20,682 nucleotides of DNA, from positions 1 through 20,682 of IMG/VR virus record IMGVR_UViG_3300044616_000517; one strand, 5' to 3'. The notes under the pieces were generated by a model. It was not told where the DNA came from. It did not search any database and saw only the letters and a list, made by a program, of their open reading frames with translations. Shown piece after piece: positions 1 through 7,906 of the stretch. Made by a program: the position numbers and the translations under genes. The DNA comes from a virus. The number at the start of each line of letters is the position of its first letter. Positions within the stretch are counted from its first letter, which is position 1.

Positions 1-151
1 CAGACGCAATTACAACAGGGTCACCATAACCGATATTAGTGTTGTATCCGTATTGAATAGGGATGTTACGAGTAGAACCCGCAAAAACTTGACCCCCGAT
101 TAGATTTACAGGTTTTAACCCGTAAGGGGCTTGTACTGTAGGATAAGCCAT
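1..151 (-). CDS. Putative virion protein, N-terminal fragment (runs off left edge)
   Basis: The reading frame starts at 151 on the minus strand and stays open to the window edge, giving about 50 residues that begin MAYPTVQAPYGLKPVNLIGG. A good ribosome site (AGGAGTT, 3 nt before the ATG) supports the start. It is the last visible gene of the head operon, 21 nt after the 152-aa gene and downstream of the scaffold-like gene, a position where a capsid or other head protein is expected. From memory, similar N-termini occur in structural proteins of marine phages, but I cannot say whether this is the major capsid protein or another head component. The C-terminal part is outside the window. Confidence 0.72.
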   Translation of the reverse strand, partial: MAYPTVQAPYGLKPVNLIGGQVFAGSTRNIPIQYGYNTNIGYGDPVVIAS

Positions 152-172
152 TTTAACTCCTAAAATAATTAA

Positions 173-631
173 TTAAGTACCTTTACCAAAGGTAACTTTA
201 GAGCTTCTCTCTTTAAAGATAGGCATTCTTGAGTCACTTTGGCGCATTAGATTATTATCTACAGCTTCTGCTTGCTGGCTTGTAATGTTAGCAAAGTGTT
301 GTGCACGCTGCTCCATAAACTCAGCTGGAATCTTGCAAAGTAATAATCCGCCTACTTCGATATTGTCTTTAAAACGACTATTCGGGTCGGCTAACAGTCT
401 AAATTTAGGTTGTTCGCTCATTGTAACGGGTTCCCAGCCTTGTCTTAGATTTGACGCTAAGTTGCTTGGGTCACTGTTATTTAATGTTGCTACGCGAATC
501 CATCTATATGCAAACCCAGCCTCTTTGTCAGGCTCAGGGAGCAATTCTGGTTGCATCCACTGCTTAGGACGCTCCACAAGTGCACGGGTTTCTAGTTCAC
601 GAGTTGTTCTTGCATTTGTATTATCTGCCAT
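173..631 (-). CDS. Conserved phage structural-module protein, 152 aa, function unknown
   Basis: The 152-residue soluble protein has no membrane segment or signal peptide. Recognisable blocks are RWIRVATLNN (about residues 43-52), a GWEPV block, RFKDNIEVGGLLLCKIP (about 86-102) and a C-terminal block with EAVDNNLMRQSDSRMPIF. I recall the same series of blocks in proteins of many phages, always near scaffold and capsid genes, with no established function. The ATG at 631 lies inside the end of the scaffold-like gene (11-nt overlap) and follows a GGAG ribosome site 7 nt upstream, so the two genes are probably translationally coupled. A role in head assembly or decoration is inferred only from position. 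Confidence 0.82.
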   Translation of the reverse strand: MADNTNARTTRELETRALVERPKQWMQPELLPEPDKEAGFAYRWIRVATLNNSDPSNLASNLRQGWEPVTMSEQPKFRLLADPNSRFKDNIEVGGLLLCKIPAEFMEQRAQHFANITSQQAEAVDNNLMRQSDSRMPIFKERSSKVTFGKGT

Positions 632-1568
632 TTTGGTTCTCCAAGGCTAAAGCTGCTTTCGCATATTGTTCAGGGGTTAAGCCAAATTTCTTTGCTAAGT
701 TGACCTGGCTCTGAGTTAACTTTATCTTTGTTGCTGATGTACTTCTCGAAGCGGGTGCGACTACGTTTGACGGTCTGCCCCTACTCGACTTTCTATCTTC
801 GGTTTCACCAAAATACTCGTTAAAACGTCTACGCATTGTTTTGTCCAATACGTTGTAATATTCTTTAGAGCCTACTGGTACGCCTTCGTCTACAAGTTTT
901 GCATGAAGTCCAAGAGCTGCGCTGGTCATTTCTTTGTCTTTACCAAACCACTCATTTCTTTCTTGCCAATCCAAAGCCTTCTCGTCAGGCCGTGGAACTT
1001 GCGGTTCCGCAGGGCGTTGTAGCCTTTCTTGCGCCTGTTGTACCTCATAATCAGGTGTTTGTAAAGCCCCTGTACGCATATTATGTGCTTGAGCCAATTT
1101 TAAGGTGGCCAACTGCATCTGCTCTTGAGCTTCTACTACACCATCGGCATCACCAATTTCATATGCGTCTTTGTAAGCACGCTTGGCTTCTTGCATCTCT
1201 TTCTGAGCTAAACTCTGTATATTATTAATATACTCTTTTTCACCATTACCCAAAACTTGGTTAACGCGTTGGTTTTCTTGAAGCAGTCGTTGCGCTAGTG
1301 CGACAGCCTCTCTGTGCTCACGTTGAGCCGCCTCTTTCTCTCTGCGCTCGTCATGATATACCTTACGCATTTGTTTAATGCGTTGTTGTGCTTTTGCATC
1401 GTAGGAGTCTAATTCGTCTTCTTCTAACTCATCTACAATGTGTTTAGGCATTGGTTCCCGACCACGGTCTTCTTCGGGAGTATCGTCTTCTATTTCAACC
1501 TCGATGTTATCGTCATTATCGTCTATTTCATCGGGGAATTTATATTCTGTTCTTTCAAAATCTGCCAT
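621..1568 (-). CDS. Capsid scaffolding-like protein, 315 aa
   Basis: Composition and layout are those of a phage scaffold. Residues 1-60 are strongly acidic (runs of D and E). Residues about 60-185 are a charged, Gln/Ala-rich predicted coiled coil. A folded segment follows (ALDWQERNEWFGKDKEMTS, then DEGVPVGSKEYY). The C-terminus is basic and helical (KIKLTQSQVNLAKKFGLTPEQYAK), the kind of tail that commonly contacts coat protein. It lies between the portal/GroES-like genes and the putative virion proteins, where scaffolds sit in many tailed phages. The ATG is 9 nt after the GroES-like stop, whose TAG is part of the TAGGAC ribosome site. No protease motif is visible, so cleavage during maturation cannot be judged. 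Confidence 0.8.
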   Translation of the reverse strand: MADFERTEYKFPDEIDDNDDNIEVEIEDDTPEEDRGREPMPKHIVDELEEDELDSYDAKAQQRIKQMRKVYHDERREKEAAQREHREAVALAQRLLQENQRVNQVLGNGEKEYINNIQSLAQKEMQEAKRAYKDAYEIGDADGVVEAQEQMQLATLKLAQAHNMRTGALQTPDYEVQQAQERLQRPAEPQVPRPDEKALDWQERNEWFGKDKEMTSAALGLHAKLVDEGVPVGSKEYYNVLDKTMRRRFNEYFGETEDRKSSRGRPSNVVAPASRSTSATKIKLTQSQVNLAKKFGLTPEQYAKAALALENQNGR

Positions 1569-1577
1569 AGTCTTGTC

Positions 1578-1994
1578 CTATTTGCGTGAAATGCCGCGTG
1601 GGTCGAGTACAACTGCTTCTACCGAATCATCATTGATAAGACGGAATTCTCTACCGTGAATAAGCAGGCGTGAGCCTGAGTTGGGGCGTACTAAGATAAA
1701 GTCGCCTTCTTTACACCATGCACCACTAGGGAATTTGTTTGTGTCTTTATAAGCTTCTGGACCTAATGAAACAACGAATAATACGGTCGTAAGTACTTCT
1801 TCATTGCGCATCGTGATATCAGCTTTGGCGATACCACCTTCGTATTCTTTGTCTGCTTCTGGGATAGCGCATAGGATTCTGTATCCTGATGGCATTGGGA
1901 GTTGCGTTGCTTTTTCTTCGTTAGTAGCCTCTGTTTCGTAGCTACCAACAACTTGTGGGTTTTTGGGGTTTGACCCAATTAAAATCTTGGACAT
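1578..1994 (-). CDS. GroES-like co-chaperonin (Cpn10 fold), 138 aa
   Basis: After a variable N-terminal extension of about 33 residues the protein follows the Cpn10 pattern: a start strand around PMPSGYRILCAIPEADK (34-49), a Gly-rich segment EYEGGIAKAD (50-59) where GroES has its mobile loop, TVLFVVSLGPEAYKD (70-84), WCKEGDFILVRPNSGSR (93-109) and a closing segment REFRLINDDSVEAVVLDPR. Phage homologues of GroES such as T4 gp31 replace host GroES so that GroEL can fold the coat protein. Placement between portal and scaffold genes fits a similar job here. GroES itself is about 97 residues, so the N-terminal extension is unusual. Start: ATG 5 nt after AGGAAA. Substrate and GroEL preference are inference. 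Confidence 0.78.
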   Translation of the reverse strand: MSKILIGSNPKNPQVVGSYETEATNEEKATQLPMPSGYRILCAIPEADKEYEGGIAKADITMRNEEVLTTVLFVVSLGPEAYKDTNKFPSGAWCKEGDFILVRPNSGSRLLIHGREFRLINDDSVEAVVLDPRGISRK

Positions 1995-2288
1995 TTTGTT
2001 TCCTGTTTGTGGGATAAAAATACGCCGTCTTTCCGTGCTGTCATGATAGTAATCTCGGTATTCGCCGCTGTACTTTCAAGCGTTCCCAAGTCTCCTATTT
2101 CCGAGCGTCAGGCCATTACTGGTGCGCTATGCGCGTACTATCAAGCTACAGACACTGGTGTAACTAGTCAAATTATCTTACCGGACATGACAAATATCCA
2201 AAACCAATGCCTATACTTGATAGTGCTTGTCTTTCCAAGCTGTCATCGAACGATTTCTAAAAAACCCCGAAGCGAAAGGCCGTGTTAT
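1995..2288 (-). other. Gene-poor gap inside the head operon
   Basis: No minus-strand frame longer than about 21 codons fits between the 59-aa gene and the GroES-like gene. On the minus strand the first part has a weak CCTT...GGGG stem followed by TTTTTT (about 2251-2276), and there is a small perfect hairpin, GCTTG-6 nt-CAAGC (2225-2240). A 97-codon plus-strand frame exists with only a TTG start and no ribosome site; I did not accept it. The gap may hold a partial terminator or processing site separating portal from capsid-assembly genes. I see no good promoter. Confidence 0.4.
2251..2276 (-). terminator. Weak rho-independent-like terminator
   Basis: Reading the minus strand just after the 59-aa gene stop gives CCTTTCGCTTCGGGG followed by six T. 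The stem is short (four pairs, some G-U) around a 7-nt loop, so it would be a leaky attenuator at best. It looks like a decayed version of the common GC stem plus U-tract arrangement. Confidence 0.28.
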
Positions 2289-2468
2289 CTAATCTTCTAA
2301 TTTATCCTTTATATCAAGTACATAACCGCGAGCTGTTTGAAGCCCTCGTATTTCACCGCACATCTGTTTATACGTTTCCATTGAGTCGATTCGCTCAGAA
2401 CATACAGCGTCTTTAAGTTGCATAACTTTTTCATCAATGTGCTTAAGCACTACATCAAACGCGTCCAT
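2289..2468 (-). CDS. Small conserved protein next to portal, 59 aa
   Basis: This short frame encodes MDAFDVVLKHIDEKVMQLKD at its start, then a helix-rich sequence with YKQMCGEIRGLQTARGYVLD, ending DKLED. Its ATG overlaps the portal stop by one base (TAATG), and the portal end supplies GAAGAATA upstream, so it is almost certainly co-translated with portal. It is predicted to be all-alpha, possibly a short coiled coil. From memory, similar 55-70-aa proteins containing a GEIRGL...ARGYVLDL block follow the portal gene in other phages, with no known function. It could be a portal-associated or early head assembly factor; this is inferred from position only. Confidence 0.8.
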   Translation of the reverse strand: MDAFDVVLKHIDEKVMQLKDAVCSERIDSMETYKQMCGEIRGLQTARGYVLDIKDKLED

Positions 2469-5278
2469 TATTCTTCACCTTTCTTAGGTTTCTTGGCGGA
2501 TTGTTTTACCTCTCCCCCTTTAGCAAAAGCTTGTTCTTTTTGATGTTCGCGATTTACTTCAGCTTGGTGGCCTTGGTGCGCTACATCGAGTATTTTATGA
2601 TGTCTTTGATGGTCTCGTTCAAGTGACTTTTGATAGGCTTCGTGAGCTATAGTTTCCGCTTTCTCTGTCTGTGCGCGTTCACGCTCAAGCATACCTTGAT
2701 ACGCTTGGTGAGCTAACCCCATTTCGGTTTCAGTCTTCTTAGCGGTAATTTGAGCCGCATCTTTTAGAGCCTGAACAGTTGTTTTGCGCTGCTGGTCTTC
2801 CTTCTTCATTGTCATATCAGCTGCGTTTTTAAGCGCTTCTACTTGCAGTTTCTTCTCATCGTGGGTCTGTTTACCTTTATCAAGTGACTGTTTGACGCCG
2901 AGCTGCGCTGCGTTTTTAAGTACATCAATCTCACGTTGCTTATCTGCTGTAGCTGATTGCGCTGCGATACGCTCACGGTCTACTTGAATCTGCTGCATCT
3001 TAACTTGAATCTCAGCTTGGTCTCTCTGCGCTTTATTCTGAATTTCTTGCGCTTTAAGTTGTAGCTCTTGCATCTGCATTTGAATAAGCGGGTCTTGAGC
3101 TTGCTGCTGCGCTTTTTGCTGCGCTGCTCCAGCTTGATTTTGTTGAAGTAGTTGTGTAGCCGCTTGTGCAAGTAATGGAGACAATGCCGCTTCTACTTCG
3201 GGGTCTTGCTTCATATCTTCGCCGTCATCATCCTCTTGTGGAGGCATCTGCATACCAAGCTGTACTTCAACATCCTTTCTATACTGGAACCCCAAATGCT
3301 CTGCTACGTGTGACATGACTGTCGCTTGAATCTGTGGAAGTAGCGGGTTTCCTTGCAGAGTACCCATAATCTTGGGGTCTTGCATCATCGCCATATGGAC
3401 AGCAATGTGAGCATTGTGGTCTTGAGTTAAGAACGCTTTGACAGGTTTTAATCTAAGGATATTCTGATTCTCAGACACGGGGTCTACAGGGAACTTATCT
3501 TCTTCTAATGGAACCAGCTTTTGCGCATCCTTAATCCCCAAAGCATCAAGCATCTGGCGGTGAAGAATGGGCAGGTTGTAAAGTTGAGGTGCCCCTTGCG
3601 CAAGTTGAAGTACCGCTTGGTACTGTACGATTTTCTGAGCCATCGTAGACGCATTAGGGTCAGATACAGGGATAACTTCTGTAGTCGTATAGTCCGACTT
3701 CTTGGCTTTTCTACTTCCTTCTTCAGGGTCATAGTCGTAATCCTCCGGTGCGTAAGCGGCGATAATACCTTTTAGGAGACCGAGCTCTTGCTTCATTGAA
3801 TAATGCACACGTGCCTGAACAGCAGTAATCACTTTAAGTGTACGCTCTAAAATAGCAAGTGTCGTTCCTACAGGCGCATTACCCGACATATCAGATACTT
3901 GCAAATCCGCCGCGTTAGCAAAGCGTCTACCTTCTTCTACAATCTGATTAAGCAGTGCCATCAATGTTTGTGACGGCTCTTTGTATGGAAGTGGAAGCAG
4001 GTTATCTCGAATAGTACCACTTGGTACATCTACATCGCGCCACTCTCCAGGAGAGATAGGCGTATCATCCCCTTTAATACGCATACCACGCGCTTTAAAC
4101 CCACCAGGCAGATTACTTAGCGTACCCGCATCAACCAGTTGTCTAATAAGAGAAGTACCGGACTTAGCAAATGCGCCAATAAGATGAATAAGGCCAAAGC
4201 AATAAAAGCCAAACCCAGGGACATACCCATAATGAACAAAATGTTGTCGCTTGGTGTAGGTTTCATCATCTGGCTCCCAGTTACGTCTAATGGATAGAAT
4301 CTCTTGACTTCCTTTCTCAATAGTCACTACATAAGGTAGTGCAATTCCCGTTTCATCCCCATCTGCATCAGTATGCTCAAACCCTGGAAGGTCGAGGTCA
4401 ACGTGCATTTCAAGGACTTTATATCGGTCATCAGACGTTGCACTAAATCCCATCTTCTCAGCAATTTTCTTCTCAACGTCATCAAGCTGACTACTAGGCT
4501 CACCTAGGTCAATATCGCGGTAAAACCCCGCTACCTGAAGCCTACGCATATCGTTCTCAGTCTTACGCATAACATGAGTTACACGCTCTGCTGTTTCTAA
4601 GTTAGATGCACCATAAGGTACAACCATGTCTTCAGCAGGGACAAATAGAGATGTTTGGCGGTTTAATTTTGGGTCAAAGTACACTTTTTTAAATGCATTA
4701 CCAGATAGCCCAAGACCCCAAAGCATACGCTCATGCTCAGGTCTGTACTCGGTCATCACGTCTAAAAGCTGGTGATTCATGTCGTCTTGAACACGTACCG
4801 CCGCTTCCTTCTTACTAGAAGTCTCTTTACCAATAATCTTTGTTTTGACAGGACCTGCTGACGGGAATGTCGCCATCATAGTCTCAGCTTGAAACTTAAC
4901 TAATGCTTCGCTAAGTAGAGGGTGATGCACACCACACGCACCATCCCAAGGCTCAGTACGCTCTTCAATCTTCATACCGAGTAGCTCTAAACCATCTGTA
5001 TAAGTCGTAATCCAATCTTTACGCGAAGCCACGTCATCATCAAAGTCAGACAACAAATCTGCTGCAATAGACGAAAGCTCCCCATCATCTAGGAGTTCAG
5101 CTAAGTTCTCGTCAAAATCTTCGTCCGTTTCTTCTTTAGGGTCAAAGTCAATCTCCATCCCACCCATTGCAATATGCAAACTTTCTGGGTCGTCAATTTC
5201 AATCTCGATGTCAGGCTCATCGCCGCCGAGTAAGGACTCAAGTCCTAGTGGTGCTTGGTTTAGGCTTTTATCAAACAT
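2468..5278 (-). CDS. Portal protein, 936 aa, with long Gln-rich coiled C-terminus
   Basis: The portal is the dodecameric ring through which DNA enters and leaves the head. Residues 1-85 are very acidic. The conserved core begins around DWITTYTDGLELLG (88-101) and includes the EPWDGACGVHHPLL block (109-122), FQAETMMATFPS (129-140) and GLGLSGNAFKKVYFDP (188-203), a pattern I associate with the large portal family of marine and other lytic phages. From about residue 690 to the end the protein is a Gln/Ala/Lys/His-rich predicted coiled coil with repeated segments of the type AHEAYQKSLERDHQ. This long tail may form the crown or barrel reaching into the head. The gene follows large terminase after 18 nt. 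The start context (GAGA, weak) is modest. Confidence 0.93.
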   Translation of the reverse strand: MFDKSLNQAPLGLESLLGGDEPDIEIEIDDPESLHIAMGGMEIDFDPKEETDEDFDENLAELLDDGELSSIAADLLSDFDDDVASRKDWITTYTDGLELLGMKIEERTEPWDGACGVHHPLLSEALVKFQAETMMATFPSAGPVKTKIIGKETSSKKEAAVRVQDDMNHQLLDVMTEYRPEHERMLWGLGLSGNAFKKVYFDPKLNRQTSLFVPAEDMVVPYGASNLETAERVTHVMRKTENDMRRLQVAGFYRDIDLGEPSSQLDDVEKKIAEKMGFSATSDDRYKVLEMHVDLDLPGFEHTDADGDETGIALPYVVTIEKGSQEILSIRRNWEPDDETYTKRQHFVHYGYVPGFGFYCFGLIHLIGAFAKSGTSLIRQLVDAGTLSNLPGGFKARGMRIKGDDTPISPGEWRDVDVPSGTIRDNLLPLPYKEPSQTLMALLNQIVEEGRRFANAADLQVSDMSGNAPVGTTLAILERTLKVITAVQARVHYSMKQELGLLKGIIAAYAPEDYDYDPEEGSRKAKKSDYTTTEVIPVSDPNASTMAQKIVQYQAVLQLAQGAPQLYNLPILHRQMLDALGIKDAQKLVPLEEDKFPVDPVSENQNILRLKPVKAFLTQDHNAHIAVHMAMMQDPKIMGTLQGNPLLPQIQATVMSHVAEHLGFQYRKDVEVQLGMQMPPQEDDDGEDMKQDPEVEAALSPLLAQAATQLLQQNQAGAAQQKAQQQAQDPLIQMQMQELQLKAQEIQNKAQRDQAEIQVKMQQIQVDRERIAAQSATADKQREIDVLKNAAQLGVKQSLDKGKQTHDEKKLQVEALKNAADMTMKKEDQQRKTTVQALKDAAQITAKKTETEMGLAHQAYQGMLERERAQTEKAETIAHEAYQKSLERDHQRHHKILDVAHQGHQAEVNREHQKEQAFAKGGEVKQSAKKPKKGEE

Positions 5279-5296
5279 TTAGTTTCTCTGCTGTTG

Positions 5297-6793
5297 TTAG
5301 TAATATGCATTGCGCCGTGATGACCGCCCTCTAAACTCTCGCTCTGGTTCTGGCTCATCTAAATTAGTTGAAATAAACCCACCTTTTCTAAACCTTGCCA
5401 TCGCCATTGACACGGTATCCACATAGTCATCGTGTTGCCCTGCGGGAAATGATGCCACCTCTTCGATAACCTCGTCCGCAAATCGTGTGTTCGGTGCCCA
5501 TACTCTACCAGAGTGAAATAAGTCTGCAACCGCATTAAGCCTAGATATCTTATCGTTACCTCTTGTAGGCGTGAATTCCATCACTGGAATACCCATTGCA
5601 CGTAGCTCATATATAAGTGGCGCACCAGACGCTTTCTTTTCTACGATTATACTATCAGGTTGCCAATAGTTATAGTCATCCAGCACAACTTGCTTAAGTT
5701 CGGGGAACTCATACCGCCCACGTTTCGCATCAAGCATAATAATGTTAGCCTGCATCACGCCGTTGTCGTTGTCTTGGTAGAACACGCCCCACACAGTACA
5801 CGCACTATAGTCAGCTCGCTGTGATTTCTCAAACGCCGTATCCCAAGTCATCAATATAAAGTCTGTAGGTGGTGGGTCTTCTTTAGTCCATTTCTGCCAC
5901 CACTCTCTTTTAACTATCGCACCTTCTTCGGAGGTGGGATTCTGCTGATACTGCGCCTGCCACTTGGATATATCAATCGCATCTCGTGTTGCCTCAAGTT
6001 CCTCAAGACTCCAGAACTCAGGCCACAGCGGTTTACCTGAAGGCAATATGGCAGGGAACTCTACCACTCTCCAATTCTCGTTGCCTCTCTGCATCGCCGC
6101 TTCAAGCACTTGTCCCGTCAGGTCTCTTTTTGACCAACGAGTCTGGATGATGATTATGGCTCCGCCAGGCTGGAGACGCTGACGCGGACCAGACGTGTAC
6201 CACTCGTACACTTTATCGTAAATCTCAGGGTTACTCGCCGCTATCGCCGCTTCTTGTTCACTGTGCGGGTCGTCAATTATCAGCAGGTCAGCACCTTTAC
6301 CAGTTACTGCACCCCCTACCCCGATAGCAAAATAGTCACCTCCTGCACTGGTGTTCCATCTACCCGCCGCCTTGGAGTCAGACCGCAAACCTACGTTAGG
6401 GAACACTTCTTGATACGCAGGAGAGTCTACTAAGTTACGCACTTTTCGACCAAAACCCACCGCAAGGTCAGCTGTATGCGAGCACTGAATTACTTTTTTA
6501 TTAGGAAACCGCCCTAAAAACCAAGCCGGCAGAAGGTACGACCCAAACTCACTCTTTGTATGACGTGGGCCTAAGTTAATAATAAGCCGCTTGCACTCGC
6601 CTCTGGCTACGCGCTCAAACTCTGAGGCTATCCTTGCATGATGTCGACCATAAATAAAGTCAGGCCACACCGACTGCACAAACGCTAAGAAGTCAGTCTG
6701 TGAATTTTCTCGCTCTCTTCGGCGCTTAAGCTCTCGTACAAGTTGTGCTATACGTTCTTTATCTGATGGAGGCACATGGGCTAACTTACTCAT
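5297..6793 (-). CDS. terL: Terminase large subunit, 498 aa (ATPase plus nuclease)
   Basis: This motor pumps DNA into the prohead and cuts genome ends. The N-terminal ATPase has a Walker A-like loop GPRHTKS (75-81; the usual form is close to PPRHGKS), a Walker B LLIIDD (170-175) and a coupling motif QTRW (217-220). The C-terminal RuvC/RNase H-like nuclease has WDTAFEKSQRADYSA with Asp318, IIVEKKASG with Glu385, and HDDYVDTVSMA with Asp455/456, the three acidic metal ligands. Length is normal for the family. The ATG overlaps the end of the upstream small-terminase candidate by 8 nt, with GAGGAGGTAG as ribosome site, so both subunits are probably coupled. The packaging mode (cos, pac or direct repeats) cannot be read from this sequence. 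Confidence 0.97.
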   Translation of the reverse strand: MSKLAHVPPSDKERIAQLVRELKRRRERENSQTDFLAFVQSVWPDFIYGRHHARIASEFERVARGECKRLIINLGPRHTKSEFGSYLLPAWFLGRFPNKKVIQCSHTADLAVGFGRKVRNLVDSPAYQEVFPNVGLRSDSKAAGRWNTSAGGDYFAIGVGGAVTGKGADLLIIDDPHSEQEAAIAASNPEIYDKVYEWYTSGPRQRLQPGGAIIIIQTRWSKRDLTGQVLEAAMQRGNENWRVVEFPAILPSGKPLWPEFWSLEELEATRDAIDISKWQAQYQQNPTSEEGAIVKREWWQKWTKEDPPPTDFILMTWDTAFEKSQRADYSACTVWGVFYQDNDNGVMQANIIMLDAKRGRYEFPELKQVVLDDYNYWQPDSIIVEKKASGAPLIYELRAMGIPVMEFTPTRGNDKISRLNAVADLFHSGRVWAPNTRFADEVIEEVASFPAGQHDDYVDTVSMAMARFRKGGFISTNLDEPEPEREFRGRSSRRNAYY

Positions 6794-7430
6794 CTTCTAC
6801 CTCCTCAAATTCCTCTTCTTCAGCACCACCTTTAAGCTCTTCATCGGAAATCTGCTCGTATTGCACATCAATTGAGCCAAGCTCACCGCCAATAGAGTAC
6901 GTTGACATCAACTCATTAAGCTCAGACTCTAGGTCACCTGTCGGTTTATCTGCAGCAGCTACCTCTACTTTTGTCGTAAAGAGCCCAATTTCAGTTACCT
7001 TACCTAGCATTTCAACCGCCTTAATTTGAAGTTTTGGGTCTTCATTTTCGGCAAGTTCAAATAGCTTAAAGAGCACATATTGACGCATCTTGTTTGTAGA
7101 ATTTGCCAACGTGTAGTCAAAACGCTTTAAAAGTTTGTCGAGAGCTTTAGCCGCACCGGGTGTGGTAGGTGCAACAGGGGCATCAGGTTGTTCTAAGAAA
7201 ATGTTCAACGCTTCGTTTTTTTCTGCATAGGTTAATTGAGGCTCTGGCGGAGGAGGCGGCTCTGGAAATCCTTGCTGCGTTAAAAAATCTTGGTTTTGAA
7301 ACGCTTCTTTAGCGGAAAATCGCCGTTTAACTACCTCATCTGGGGCAAGCTGTTCGTATACAGGGGAAAATTCAAAAGTTTCGTCCTCATCAAATTCCCC
7401 GAAATCATCTATTGTGTCATTTATCTGCAT
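6786..7430 (-). CDS. Probable terminase small subunit, 214 aa
   Basis: It is the first gene of the leftward operon and lies directly before large terminase, the usual place of the DNA-recognition subunit. The N-terminus is acidic and is followed by a proline run (PEPPPPPEP, about 58-66). The middle is helical: KALDKLLKRFDYTLANSTNKMR, then VLFKLFELAENEDPKLQIKAVEMLGKVTEIGLFT, resembling the helical core of small terminases. The C-terminus is extremely acidic (EEEEFEEVEDE), and its coding bases double as the ribosome site of terL. I see no clear helix-turn-helix. The call rests mainly on synteny; a different packaging accessory protein is possible. The ribosome site before the ATG is weak (GAAAG). 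Confidence 0.62.
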   Translation of the reverse strand: MQINDTIDDFGEFDEDETFEFSPVYEQLAPDEVVKRRFSAKEAFQNQDFLTQQGFPEPPPPPEPQLTYAEKNEALNIFLEQPDAPVAPTTPGAAKALDKLLKRFDYTLANSTNKMRQYVLFKLFELAENEDPKLQIKAVEMLGKVTEIGLFTTKVEVAAADKPTGDLESELNELMSTYSIGGELGSIDVQYEQISDEELKGGAEEEEFEEVEDE

Positions 7431-7776
7431 ATTCTTTCTTTGTTATAAACATACATGAGCCTATAGCTTACCTTACTTTGCAAATTTTTTGTGAAAAATT
7501 TTTTTGATGGGCGTTTATATAAGTGACGGGGGGTGTTGCTGTGTGACTATGTGAGATTTGAGGTTACTGGATTTATGAAAGTTTAGGGTAATAAGGTGAT
7601 TTAGTATTTTGGTAAATGTAGTGGTGCTATGAGCATAATAGTATGTATACGAGATAGTGGAATCCTACTTTTAAAAATTGGGGGGCGGGGTCTGCCGTCA
7701 TCAATGCTGTCAAATAATTGTAAATTTCACTGAAAATAGCCCAAAAACGCTGTTTTTATTCCTATATATAGGGCAA
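7431..7776. promoter_or_regulatory. Divergent intergenic control region, A/T tracts and small palindromes
   Basis: These 346 bp separate the leftward packaging genes from the rightward early genes and contain no credible frame. Two A/T tracts lie close together near 7484-7505 (AAATTTTTT, 3 nt, AAAAATTTTTTT), which would bend DNA. There is a 6+6 inverted repeat AAAAAC-GCT-GTTTTT at 7743-7757 and a 12-bp palindrome CCTATATATAGG at 7761-7772, immediately before the first copy of the large palindrome. A G-rich run sits near 7681-7690. A leftward promoter for the late genes should be here, but I could not find a convincing -35/-10 pair, which might mean activator-dependent transcription. Confidence 0.5.
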
Positions 7777-7795
7777 AGGATATACCGTATATCCT
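7777..7795. repeat. Palindrome copy 1 (AGGATATACCGTATATCCT), candidate operator
   Basis: This is the first of seven 19-bp odd palindromes AGGATATAC-N-GTATATCCT; the central base here is C. It ends 11 nt before the -35 box of the rightward promoter at 7807, an activator-like or upstream-repressor position, and differs from copies 5 and 6, which lie downstream of their promoters. Confidence 0.9.
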
Positions 7796-7806
7796 AAAAA
7801 TATTAG

Positions 7807-7834
7807 TTGACATTATGGGATGGGATGGTATAAA
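7807..7834 (+). promoter_or_regulatory. Sigma-70-type promoter P1
   Basis: The -35 box is TTGACA (7807-7812), perfect consensus, followed after 16 bp by TATAAA (7829-7834). The expected start of transcription is near 7841, just before a perfect 9-bp stem-loop. It would drive the first rightward gene. Confidence 0.78.
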
Positions 7835-7842
7835 CTATAGTC

Positions 7843-7866
7843 CAGTTAAGCAATAACGCTTAACTG
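7843..7866 (+). promoter_or_regulatory. 5'-terminal leader hairpin of P1 transcript
   Basis: CAGTTAAGC and GCTTAACTG form a perfect 9-bp stem around AATAAC, beginning about 2 nt after the predicted transcription start. Such 5' hairpins often protect mRNA from end-dependent decay. It is followed by a short GGGC...GCCC stem (7869-7882) before the ribosome site. Confidence 0.6.
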
Positions 7867-7906
7867 AAGGGCGGCTTTGCCCGTATACATAAACAAGGTG
7901 ACTGAA

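Noticed and set aside
2007-2300. Plus-strand 97-codon frame in the head-operon gap
   Set aside because: It has only a TTG start, no ribosome site, runs against all neighbouring genes and ends inside the 59-aa gene; kept only as an oddity.
2980-3171. 63-codon lysine/arginine-rich minus-strand frame
   Set aside because: It is a shifted-frame shadow of the Gln-rich portal C-terminus and has no independent start signals.
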